DNA of 64,000 nucleotides from Butyrivibrio fibrisolvens (GTDB lineage Bacteria; Bacillota; Clostridia; Lachnospirales; Lachnospiraceae), in assembly GCF_037113525.1 (NCBI RefSeq), contig NZ_CP146963.1:930001-994000 (forward strand). The letters run 5' to 3'. Shown here in pieces: positions 44,890 to 52,817 of the stretch (within the stretch, counting starts at the first letter, position 1; each line of letters starts with the position of its first letter). The translations under genes were made by a program, and so were the position numbers. Below the pieces are notes generated by a model. That model was not told the DNA's origin, did not search any database, and worked only from the letters and a program-made list of their open reading frames with translations.

Positions 44890-45469
44890 AGATGTTGTTA
44901 TGATAGCGCTTCTTACAGCGTTATACCTTGTGATCTATATGGTAGCCGGTACAGTAGTAATGGTATTTGGCGCATTTGGTCACTCCATAAGTTCCGGTGT
45001 GTGCGGATTCTTAACGGGATCGGTTTTTCTGTTCCTTTCAAGAAAGGTTGGAAAGTTCGGACAGTTCACTATCATGCAGGCAATAAGTATGCTGCTCTTT
45101 GCAATCATCGGAGCAGGATATCTGCCATGGCTCATTACTTCAATGATAGGTGCTGTTATTGCTGATCTTATTGCATCAGGAAGTAATAATGTTCCTGTAT
45201 GGAAGGTTGCAGCTGCTTCCGGAATATTCCACGTGGGTCAGGCACTTGGCGCTATTGTTCCTTCATGGTTCTTCCTTGAGAGCTATAGAACAGAATGGAT
45301 CTCAAGAGGCCAGACGCCCGAAGCTATGGATGAGATGATCAAATTTACATCAGGCTTTATGGGACTTGTAGGCGCAGCTATCGTATTTGCCCTTTCTTTT
45401 GCAGGAGTTTACCTTGGCAACGTTGTTTTAAGAAAGCATCTTGAGAAAAAAGACGCTATGGCAGCGTAA
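44870..45469 (+). CDS. ECF S component, Trep_Strep/MptD-like family
   Basis: Substrate-binding membrane subunit of 199 residues with about six helices. It starts KDVVMIALLTALYLVIYMVA and resembles the Trep_Strep (TIGR02185) family of putative S components. The family's substrate is not established to my knowledge; the adjacent YbtPQ-like pair and related streptococcal haem loci hint at a tetrapyrrole or siderophore-type compound. That is inference from context. GCAGGAGG precedes the ATG within the ATPase gene. Confidence 0.82.
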   Translation: MRKLKIKDVVMIALLTALYLVIYMVAGTVVMVFGAFGHSISSGVCGFLTGSVFLFLSRKVGKFGQFTIMQAISMLLFAIIGAGYLPWLITSMIGAVIADLIASGSNNVPVWKVAAASGIFHVGQALGAIVPSWFFLESYRTEWISRGQTPEAMDEMIKFTSGFMGLVGAAIVFALSFAGVYLGNVVLRKHLEKKDAMAA

Positions 45470-45546
45470 TAAATTTTTCCTGATAAAAAAGATTCTATGG
45501 CGGTATAAAAAATACCCGATTAGAAATTTAAGCAGCCCCTTTTAAG

Positions 45547-45649
45547 AAAAAGCTCCCTTTATCATGCTATACTAAAAGGATAAGGTTTGGTGGTTTATGT
45601 CACTAAATTGAACTTCGTTTAGTTTTGCCATGATGAAAGGGAGCTTTTT
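45547..45649 (+). promoter_or_regulatory. extended -10 promoter framed by an inverted repeat that covers the SNF2 ribosome site
   Basis: TGCTATACT (45565-45573) is an extended -10. AAAAAGCTCCCTTT-ATCATG (45547-45566) is the reverse complement of CATGATGAAAGGGAGCTTTTT (45629-45649) apart from one extra base. The right arm contains AAAGGGAG, the ribosome binding site of the gene at 45653. Only a transcript reading through from upstream would include both arms. Confidence 0.65.
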
Positions 45650-45652
45650 GTA

Positions 45653-48600
45653 ATGGCCAAGAAAATACTTATAGACTGGCGACCTGAGTTCAATCAGACT
45701 ATCAGGTCAAGAGGAATGGATTATTATAGACAGGGCAGAGTAAAAAACTTTATGCAAAAAGGGAGCTTTTTTTCTGCCGAAGTAACAGGATCGGGCGGAA
45801 GGCACTATATGACCTTTGCGGCTCTTTCTGCTGATTTTATGAGGGTGGACAGACTTAGCTGTACCTGCCCTTATGCGGCTGAAGGTAAGCACTGTAAGCA
45901 TGAAGCTGCCCTTATGTATCTTGTAGAAGAGAAAATTTCTAAAGAGGTATCAACTCAGGCTCTTAAGACAGAAAGTTCTATAGATGAGGCTGATATAGAG
46001 GAACTTGATGAAAAAGAAAGGCTTGGCGGAGAGGGCTTTTATGTTGATACCCAAGGCTTTGTTCAATATGAAGATGATACGAAAGAAACAGGAGACCTTC
46101 TAAAAGATATAGCTTCATACAGGTATTTTCGTTATTCAAGGATTTTAAAGAATGCGCATATAAGTGAAGATATATGGCAAAAGGGCGTTGTCTATGCAAG
46201 GACGTCCCGGATCAATATCTCGGATATTAAACTTAGCGAATACAACGGCATGTTTGATTATGAAGAAGAGCATCCTGCAAATATCGGGGATAAAATCTGC
46301 ACAGCCTCAGGCCGCCTTAAGGATTCATATTTTCAGACTTCGGTTTCGGTTGGCCCTGACTTTTTTGTCAAAGGGAATTGTTACGTTCTTGGATGTGAGA
46401 AGACTATAATCAAAAACCGCTTTGGAAGGCGCAAGATAGAAAGCCCTATATGCGAGCATCAGGCTGCTATACTATACCTTTTGAAGGATTATCTGGAAAA
46501 AGAGTATTCTGTTGTTGATGCAACTGATAGAAGCGGCGAAAATCTTATGAGGCAGCTGTCGAGAGAATATAGGGTCATGGCGGCTCCGGGTGTAGGTGCT
46601 CCTGTAAATGCAGCTAATGAAAAGCTTGATCTTGAGCCGGTTGTATCTCTTAATGGTGACAATATCTGTGTGTCCTTCAGACTTGGTGGAAGTAAGAAGT
46701 ACAAGGTTCAGCGCATCAATGAATTATATAATGCTGTGACAACGAATTCGTACATGAAGCTCGGCAGGAATGAATTTCTTCTGTCAAGGCAGGCTCTTTC
46801 TGAACACGGGCTTAAAATGTTTGAATTTATTGAAGGATTCCTAAAAGAAAGCAGCTTCTATGTACCTGAAATATACAGATATGGATTTATACCGGGAGAG
46901 AGCCAGGTTAACGTCAAAGATGAGATAAGCTTGTTTGGATCTTATCTTGATGAGTTTTATGATCTTTGTAAGGGAAGTGTAGTATCGGCGGCAGGCCTTT
47001 TTCGTCTTACAGGAAGTGATGTGAAGAGGCTCTACTTCTCAGATGAGCCTATAGGTGCCAGCGTCTATATTCAGAACATGACAGATGCGCATGGTAGATG
47101 TCTTGGAATACATGTATCAGGCAGGATGCCGGTGATATTTCATGGAAGACGCTTTGCCTATTTTATCAAAAACGATAAGTTCAACAGGATAAATGCAGAT
47201 GATATTCAGGTGCTTAGGCCCTTCACAGAGATAAGTACTGAGGGAAGATTCGATTTCAGGATAGGTCTTCGTTCTCTTACAAGGTTTTATTATGATACGC
47301 TGCCATGGCTAAGAGAGCACGCAAGTGTGACATTTGAAGATGCAGACTATCTTGAACAGTATATATTGCCGCAGGCTGGCTTTTCATTCTTCCTTGACAG
47401 GGAGAACGGCCTTGTTACGTGTAAGGCTTTAGTAAGTTACGACAGTCTTGAGAGAAATCTTGTATTGCCGGTTACTTCTGATGACGGCTTTAGAGATCTG
47501 ATATCAGAAGGTGATGTAACGACTATACTAAAAAGATACTTTCCTTCCTCTGACTTTGATGCAGGTCTATTTACCTGCAAGGAAGATGAGCATGAAGATC
47601 TTATTTATGAACTTCTGTCACACGGACTTGATGAACTTCAGGCATTTGGTGATGTCAGACATACGGACAGCTTCATGTCTATAAGCATTAAGAGAAATCC
47701 TGGATTCAAGGTAGGAGTTTCGCTTGAATCTAATCTGCTAGACCTTGAGATAAGCGCTCAGGATATGGATCCTGACGAACTGATGGAGCTTCTTAATTCC
47801 TACAGGAGGAAGAAGAAATATTACCGTCTTAAAAGCGGTGAGTATGTATCTGCTGAGAGCGAGGAGGTGGAGAATCTAGCCCGCCTTCTTGATGACATGC
47901 ATATAAATCTTAAGTCATTTGTAGATGGCAAGATGCAGCTTCCTGCCTACAGGGCTTTGTACCTTGATAAGATGCTGGAAGATCAGAGCGGAATCTATGA
48001 GCACAGGGACAGACGTTTCAAGAAGCTCATTCAGGAATTTAAGACTATCTCTGATGCGGAGTTTGATCTTCCGGAAGGTATAAACGGTCACCTTCGTAAG
48101 TATCAAAGAGATGGATACAGGTGGCTACGGACGCTTTCTAAATACGGCTTTGGCGGAATTCTTGCAGATGAGATGGGACTTGGTAAGACGCTGCAGACGA
48201 TAGCGCTTCTTGAGTCTTATTATGAAAATACAGGAAAACCATCACTCATAGTGGTTCCGGCGTCACTTGTTTATAACTGGGGAGAAGAGCTACACAGGTT
48301 TGCTCCCTCTATTAACTATGTCCTTATAACAGGCAGTAAAAAAGAGCGTGAGGATATTATTTTAAATATTGAGGGCTTTGACGTTGCGGTTACATCCTAT
48401 GACCTTCTAAAGCGTGATATCGCTGAGTATGAAAGTCATTCTTTTGCCATGGAGATAATAGATGAAGCCCAGTATATCAAGAACCATCTGTCTCAGGCAG
48501 CCAAGAGCGTCAAGCTCATAAATGCAGATAGGCGCTTTGCTCTTACGGGTACACCGATAGAGAACAGGCTTTCAGAACTCTGGAGCATATTCGATTATCT

Positions 48601-49474
48601 CATGCCGGGACTTTTGTACGGCTATGATCAGTTCAGGTCGGAATTCGAGATACCTGTAATGCGCTTTGAAGAAGAGGCTCCTATGGAAAGGCTTCGCGCC
48701 ATGGTCACTCCTTTCATCCTAAGGAGAAAAAAATCTGACGTCTTAAAGGATCTTCCTGATAAGCTTGAAGAGATCCGATATGCAAGAATGGATGAAGACC
48801 AGAAGAACCTCTATGATGCTCAGGTTGTTAAGATGAAGATGCGTCTTGAAAAGCAGTCTGACGATGAGTTTAAGAAAAATAAGATCGAGATCCTTGCTGA
48901 ACTTACAAGGCTTCGTCAGATATGCTGCGATCCGGCCCTTTGCTTTGAAGATTATAACAAGGGAAGCTGCAAGACAGATGTATTCATGGATATGATCGAG
49001 CAGGTAATAGAAGGTGAACACAAGGCACTTGTCTTTTCACAGTTTGTATCTATGCTAGAGATACTCAAAAAGCGCCTTGAAAAAGCGGGAATTCCTTTCT
49101 ACGAGATAACAGGAGCTACTCCCAAGGAAAAGAGGATAGAGCTTGTTAATTCGTTTAACGCAGATTCTACACCTGTTTTCCTTATATCACTTAAGGCAGG
49201 CGGAACAGGTCTTAATCTGACAGGTGCAGATGTTGTCATACATTATGATCCATGGTGGAATCTCGCGGTTCAGAATCAGGCAACAGACAGAGCACACAGG
49301 ATCGGGCAGCGCAAGGTGGTGACAGTATTTAAGCTTATAGCTCACGGAACTATTGAAGATAAGATCGTGGAGATGCAGGAAAAAAAGAGAGCGCTTGCAG
49401 AGAGTATCCTTGAAAGTGACGGAATCTCAAGTGCAACACTGTCAAGGGACGATCTGCTGGAGCTGCTTAATTAG
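45653..49474 (+). CDS. SNF2-family ATPase with SWIM zinc finger
   Basis: Large (1273-residue) superfamily-2 DNA translocase. An N-terminal SWIM zinc finger has CTCPYAAEGKHCKH (Cys-x-Cys, Cys-x-His); a second CxxH-like element (SPICEH) follows near residue 265. The middle region matches the bacterial SNF2-associated domain. The motor occupies about the last 470 residues: motif I DEMGLGKT, motif II IIDEAQYIK, motif III LTGTPIEN and motif VI QATDRAHRIGQ. Such proteins move along or remodel protein-DNA complexes, often linked to transcription recycling or repair. Its ribosome site lies in an inverted repeat arm. Confidence 0.92.
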   Translation: MAKKILIDWRPEFNQTIRSRGMDYYRQGRVKNFMQKGSFFSAEVTGSGGRHYMTFAALSADFMRVDRLSCTCPYAAEGKHCKHEAALMYLVEEKISKEVSTQALKTESSIDEADIEELDEKERLGGEGFYVDTQGFVQYEDDTKETGDLLKDIASYRYFRYSRILKNAHISEDIWQKGVVYARTSRINISDIKLSEYNGMFDYEEEHPANIGDKICTASGRLKDSYFQTSVSVGPDFFVKGNCYVLGCEKTIIKNRFGRRKIESPICEHQAAILYLLKDYLEKEYSVVDATDRSGENLMRQLSREYRVMAAPGVGAPVNAANEKLDLEPVVSLNGDNICVSFRLGGSKKYKVQRINELYNAVTTNSYMKLGRNEFLLSRQALSEHGLKMFEFIEGFLKESSFYVPEIYRYGFIPGESQVNVKDEISLFGSYLDEFYDLCKGSVVSAAGLFRLTGSDVKRLYFSDEPIGASVYIQNMTDAHGRCLGIHVSGRMPVIFHGRRFAYFIKNDKFNRINADDIQVLRPFTEISTEGRFDFRIGLRSLTRFYYDTLPWLREHASVTFEDADYLEQYILPQAGFSFFLDRENGLVTCKALVSYDSLERNLVLPVTSDDGFRDLISEGDVTTILKRYFPSSDFDAGLFTCKEDEHEDLIYELLSHGLDELQAFGDVRHTDSFMSISIKRNPGFKVGVSLESNLLDLEISAQDMDPDELMELLNSYRRKKKYYRLKSGEYVSAESEEVENLARLLDDMHINLKSFVDGKMQLPAYRALYLDKMLEDQSGIYEHRDRRFKKLIQEFKTISDAEFDLPEGINGHLRKYQRDGYRWLRTLSKYGFGGILADEMGLGKTLQTIALLESYYENTGKPSLIVVPASLVYNWGEELHRFAPSINYVLITGSKKEREDIILNIEGFDVAVTSYDLLKRDIAEYESHSFAMEIIDEAQYIKNHLSQAAKSVKLINADRRFALTGTPIENRLSELWSIFDYLMPGLLYGYDQFRSEFEIPVMRFEEEAPMERLRAMVTPFILRRKKSDVLKDLPDKLEEIRYARMDEDQKNLYDAQVVKMKMRLEKQSDDEFKKNKIEILAELTRLRQICCDPALCFEDYNKGSCKTDVFMDMIEQVIEGEHKALVFSQFVSMLEILKKRLEKAGIPFYEITGATPKEKRIELVNSFNADSTPVFLISLKAGGTGLNLTGADVVIHYDPWWNLAVQNQATDRAHRIGQRKVVTVFKLIAHGTIEDKIVEMQEKKRALAESILESDGISSATLSRDDLLELLN

Positions 49475-49604
49475 CGATAAAAAGAATATTTGTATTGAAA
49501 TAATGATATAAACTATATATGATATTTTGAGCAAAAAATAATGATTGACCATTATGAATGAATATCATTGTCTAGGTGGTATTTAAAGAAAGTATAAAAA
49601 TCAT

Positions 49605-51797
49605 ATGGATAATATAAATATCTACAAGCCTGATTTTGGGCTTTTGAATAACAATATACGGACGATGTCTACAATTGACAGAAGGCTTTGTGCGATAGAA
49701 CAGGAAGACGCTGTTGCAAGGAATTCTATTAATGCGGCAGCAGTTGCGCTTAAGGTAAAGCTGGCTAAGGGCGGGCTTGCATCTATCCCTGTGAGCGAAC
49801 TTGCAAATGCCAAGGCCGGTATCAGGGTAGCCGTTCTTGAAAAGGCAGGATTTACGAATCTGTCTCAGCTTGAGGGCAGGTCTGAAGCAGCTCTTTCTAT
49901 GATAAATGGTATCGGGCAGGCTCAGGCAAGTGCTATCAGGCAGACTATAGATATGTTTGCGCGCACTATGGCGGAGACTACGTCTATAAGAATAGATGCA
50001 GATTCTAAAGATGCAGAGAACTGGAATCTTGTATTCGAGCTTTTTAAATATATGAAGAAAGCTCCTGTATACAAAGATGTTGCCGTTATGAATGCGAGAT
50101 ATCATGGGCATATCGAGAAAGCCTTAAATGATATCAAAATAAGAAATTCTTTAAGATGGCTCTTTTCAACAAATAAAACAAAAGCATCTACAGTTGAAGG
50201 GTTCGAGACTCTTCTTGCAGTTAATAATGATAACTATCCAAATCGCGCAACGGTTTTAATAAATCAGTATGAGACGTTAAGACTTATATCTCTTGCTGAT
50301 GCAAAGAGGGAGTTTTTAAATAATAGTGCTCCGTTTTATGCCCTTTTAGACAGTCTTAATGTATCATCTGTTAAGCTTAGCTCTGTCTACAAGGACCTTC
50401 CTTCATATCTTGCGCAGGAGATAGAAGAGCAGGAGCTTGATACAACGCTTCTGAATGTGTCACTTAGACAGTATCAGACATTTGGAGCCAAGTATGCACT
50501 CCATCAGGAGAATGCGCTTCTTGGAGATGAGATGGGTCTTGGTAAGACAATCATGGCTATAGCTGCCATGGCATCAATTGCTGCAAAGGTGCCTGATGCT
50601 CATTTTCTTGTAGTATGTCCTGCCAGCGTACTTATCAACTGGTGCAGGGAAGTGGAAAAACACAGTAAGTTAAAGGCTCATCTTCTTCACGCTTCAAGAG
50701 GTAAGATAGATATTTTGGACTGGGAGAAAGATGGCGGAGTTGCTGTTACCAACTACGAATCGCTTGATGAACTTGCAGAAAATATAAGTAAAGATACTGT
50801 CATAGAGATGATGGTGGTCGATGAAGCTCACTATATCAAGAATCCAGAAGCCAAGAGAACTCAGTATCTTGTTGAAGTTAAGGCAAAGGCCAAGAGAACA
50901 CTTCTTATGACAGGAACACCTCTTGAAAATAAGGTAGATGAGATGTGCAATCTTATCGGCATCTTAAGACAGGATGAGATCATTAAGGATGTAAAAAAAT
51001 ATGCCTTCATGAATCAGTCTGATGAATTTAAAACAGTCATAGCACCTGTATATCTTAGACGAGTAAGAGAAGACGTACTTCAGGAACTTCCTGAAATGGA
51101 AGATAAGCCTCAGTGGTGTGAGATGACAGCAGAAGATAAGGCAGCTTATGTCAATGAAGTAATAGAAGGAAGCTTTATGTCCATGAGAAGAGTTTCATGG
51201 CTTCAGGATGATATAAAGCATTCTGCCAAAGCTATGAGACTTTTAGAACTGTGTGACATGGTTAGAGATGATGGAAGAAAAGTAATCGTCTTTTCCTACT
51301 TCCTTGATACTCTTAATAAAGTATGTAGCCTTCTTGGTGACAGGGATGTGTTCAAGATAACTGGAGCTACTTCCATAGCAGAGCGTCAGAATATTGTCGA
51401 TAATTTCTCGCAAAGCAAGGCAGGAAGCGTGCTTGTAAGCCAGGTGCTTGCAGGCGGTACAGGTCTTAACATACAGGCTGCAAGTGTTGTCATATTCTGT
51501 GAGCCCCAGATCAAGCCTTCTCTTGAAACTCAGGCTATATCAAGAGTATACCGAATGGGCCAGGTGAGAAACGTACTTGTATACCATTTGCTTTGTTCTG
51601 ATTCAATTGATGAAGATATGGTAAGGCTTCTTGAAACTAAGCAGAATATATTCGATGAGTTTGCTAATGAATCTGAAGTGGCAGATATGGCTAAGAACAT
51701 GGCTGATAAAGAATGGATTAACAGCGTCATTGAAAGAGAGCGGCAGAAATACCTTCCGGCTGTGGTTGTAAATGTTGATCAGGAAGTTGAAACATAA
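49605..51797 (+). CDS. SNF2-family ATPase with N-terminal helix-hairpin-helix
   Basis: A second, smaller SNF2 motor (730 residues). A helix-hairpin-helix-like DNA-binding element lies near residue 100 (ALSMINGIGQAQASAI). The motor motifs are complete: DEMGLGKT, VVDEAHYIKN, LMTGTPLEN and QAISRVYRMGQ. It has no SWIM finger and is not a simple duplicate of the gene 130 bases upstream. The preceding gap is AT-rich with no strong ribosome site (AAAGAAAG before the ATG), so the start is probable rather than certain. Function is probably chromatin/DNA repair or transcription-related. Confidence 0.88.
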   Translation: MDNINIYKPDFGLLNNNIRTMSTIDRRLCAIEQEDAVARNSINAAAVALKVKLAKGGLASIPVSELANAKAGIRVAVLEKAGFTNLSQLEGRSEAALSMINGIGQAQASAIRQTIDMFARTMAETTSIRIDADSKDAENWNLVFELFKYMKKAPVYKDVAVMNARYHGHIEKALNDIKIRNSLRWLFSTNKTKASTVEGFETLLAVNNDNYPNRATVLINQYETLRLISLADAKREFLNNSAPFYALLDSLNVSSVKLSSVYKDLPSYLAQEIEEQELDTTLLNVSLRQYQTFGAKYALHQENALLGDEMGLGKTIMAIAAMASIAAKVPDAHFLVVCPASVLINWCREVEKHSKLKAHLLHASRGKIDILDWEKDGGVAVTNYESLDELAENISKDTVIEMMVVDEAHYIKNPEAKRTQYLVEVKAKAKRTLLMTGTPLENKVDEMCNLIGILRQDEIIKDVKKYAFMNQSDEFKTVIAPVYLRRVREDVLQELPEMEDKPQWCEMTAEDKAAYVNEVIEGSFMSMRRVSWLQDDIKHSAKAMRLLELCDMVRDDGRKVIVFSYFLDTLNKVCSLLGDRDVFKITGATSIAERQNIVDNFSQSKAGSVLVSQVLAGGTGLNIQAASVVIFCEPQIKPSLETQAISRVYRMGQVRNVLVYHLLCSDSIDEDMVRLLETKQNIFDEFANESEVADMAKNMADKEWINSVIERERQKYLPAVVVNVDQEVET

Positions 51798-51802
51798 ATC
51801 AT

Positions 51803-51848
51803 AAAACACTCTATGCCTTAGAAAAGACTAATGGCATAGAGTGTTTTT
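51803..51848. terminator. terminator between SNF2 gene and bioY
   Basis: A 15-base perfect stem (AAAACACTCTATGCC with its complement), a 15-base loop and T-rich tails. It lies between convergent genes and could serve both. Confidence 0.88.
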
Positions 51849-51864
51849 TATTGGGGCTTGTGTT

Positions 51865-52449
51865 TTAAGAAGCTTTGGCAGATACGGGCTCTGATGAATA
51901 TATGATTTTCAACGCTCTCTCAAGAGCTGGTGTAATTATCGCTACAAGCGCCATCTTAAGTAAGTCGCCTGGGATGAAAGGTACCATACAGGCCATGATC
52001 GATGCCGTAAGGTTCATACCTGTAAGGAACATGAACTGTGCAAGACCTATAGTGTAAATGACAACACTTCCAAGCAACATAGCTATTACCATGACAGTAT
52101 ACTTTTTGAAGCCTGTGCTGTTTCTTCCAAATTTGAAGTATATAAAGCCAGCGAGCACTGTTGCAAATGGCCATGACATGATGAATCCACCAGACATGCC
52201 GGCAAGAGAGCCAAGGCCGCCAGAAAGTCCTGCAAATACCGGAAGCCCTACTGCTCCCAAAAGCACATATACGAGCACTGAAATAAATCCATACAAAGGT
52301 CCTAAAAGAAGTGCTGTAAGAAATATAGCTGCTGTCTGAAGTGTAACAGGAACTCCACTTGGGAGCGGAATTGAAATGGGTGCTGTGGCACAGCATAAAG
52401 CTGCGAACATAGCGCATAAAACGATCTGCTTAACTGTAAACTTTTTCAT
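51865..52449 (-). CDS. bioY: biotin transporter BioY (ECF S component)
   Basis: Membrane protein that binds and imports biotin, either alone or with shared EcfAT subunits. 194 residues with six hydrophobic helices and the typical start (IVLCAMFAALCCATAPISIP) and glycine-rich core (GGLGSLAGMSGGFIM). The BirA-type operator over its promoter supports the substrate call. The nearby EcfAT genes at 42.8-44.9 kb have their own S component, so sharing is possible but unproven. AAGGAGG lies 11 bases before the ATG. Confidence 0.93.
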   Translation of the reverse strand: MKKFTVKQIVLCAMFAALCCATAPISIPLPSGVPVTLQTAAIFLTALLLGPLYGFISVLVYVLLGAVGLPVFAGLSGGLGSLAGMSGGFIMSWPFATVLAGFIYFKFGRNSTGFKKYTVMVIAMLLGSVVIYTIGLAQFMFLTGMNLTASIMACMVPFIPGDLLKMALVAIITPALERALKIIYSSEPVSAKAS

Positions 52450-52487
52450 GACAATGATGTCCTCCTTAATTTATGCGGTTCGTATAG

Positions 52488-52543
52488 ATAGTAAACCTGG
52501 CAAAGACAATTGTCAACTATTAAAGAATAATAAAAGTTTACAA
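52488..52543 (-). promoter_or_regulatory. bioY promoter with BirA (biotin repressor) operator
   Basis: On the minus strand TTGACA (52516-52511) and TACTAT (52493-52488) are 17 bases apart. The BirA box TTGTCAACT-N16-AGTTTACAA spans 52510-52543 and covers the -35. The layout matches the known Firmicutes consensus (wTGTtAACy, 14-16 bases, rGTTnACAAw), so biotin-loaded BirA should repress bioY. Confidence 0.8.
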
Positions 52544-52555
52544 TTGTCCTCTTTC

Positions 52556-52584
52556 TTGTGTTTGGTAATGAAATATGGTAAGAT
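52556..52584 (+). promoter_or_regulatory. glmS promoter
   Basis: TTGTGT (52556-52561) and TAAGAT (52579-52584) are 17 bases apart. Transcription would start near 52591, about 45 bases before the ribozyme cleavage site. Confidence 0.6.
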
Positions 52585-52636
52585 GACTTAGTTTAAGTTT
52601 GGGAGGACTTAAATTTCGAAAAGTTTAGAAACTTTA

Positions 52637-52790
52637 GCGCCATGTACCGCCATAGAGAGCGGTTAACGAGGATTCGGGTTTATCGAAAATATTCGGCGGA
52701 TGCCCGGACGTATGCATGAATGCGTTAGGCAGTTGTAAATACCGGAATGATCCGGCAACAAATCAACTGCTGTCATGCAGGTTTATATGA
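52637..52790 (+). ncRNA. glmS ribozyme/riboswitch
   Basis: Self-cleaving RNA activated by glucosamine-6-phosphate. Conserved pieces appear in order: the cleavage-site block AGCGCC (cut between A52636 and G52637), GGTTAACGAGGAT then GGGTTTATCGA, TCGGCGGATGCC, and distal paired elements (CAGTTG near 52730 with CAACTG near 52768). High product level cleaves the glmS message and lowers its stability. The coding start at 52818 follows closely. Confidence 0.93.
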
Positions 52791-52817
52791 ACATTGACAT
52801 GAAAGGAATTTATATAT

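Noticed and set aside
45653..51797. Tandem SNF2 genes as part of an anti-phage system such as DISARM
   Set aside because: No methyltransferase, phospholipase-like or other defence partner gene lies nearby, and the domain content fits housekeeping SNF2 proteins.
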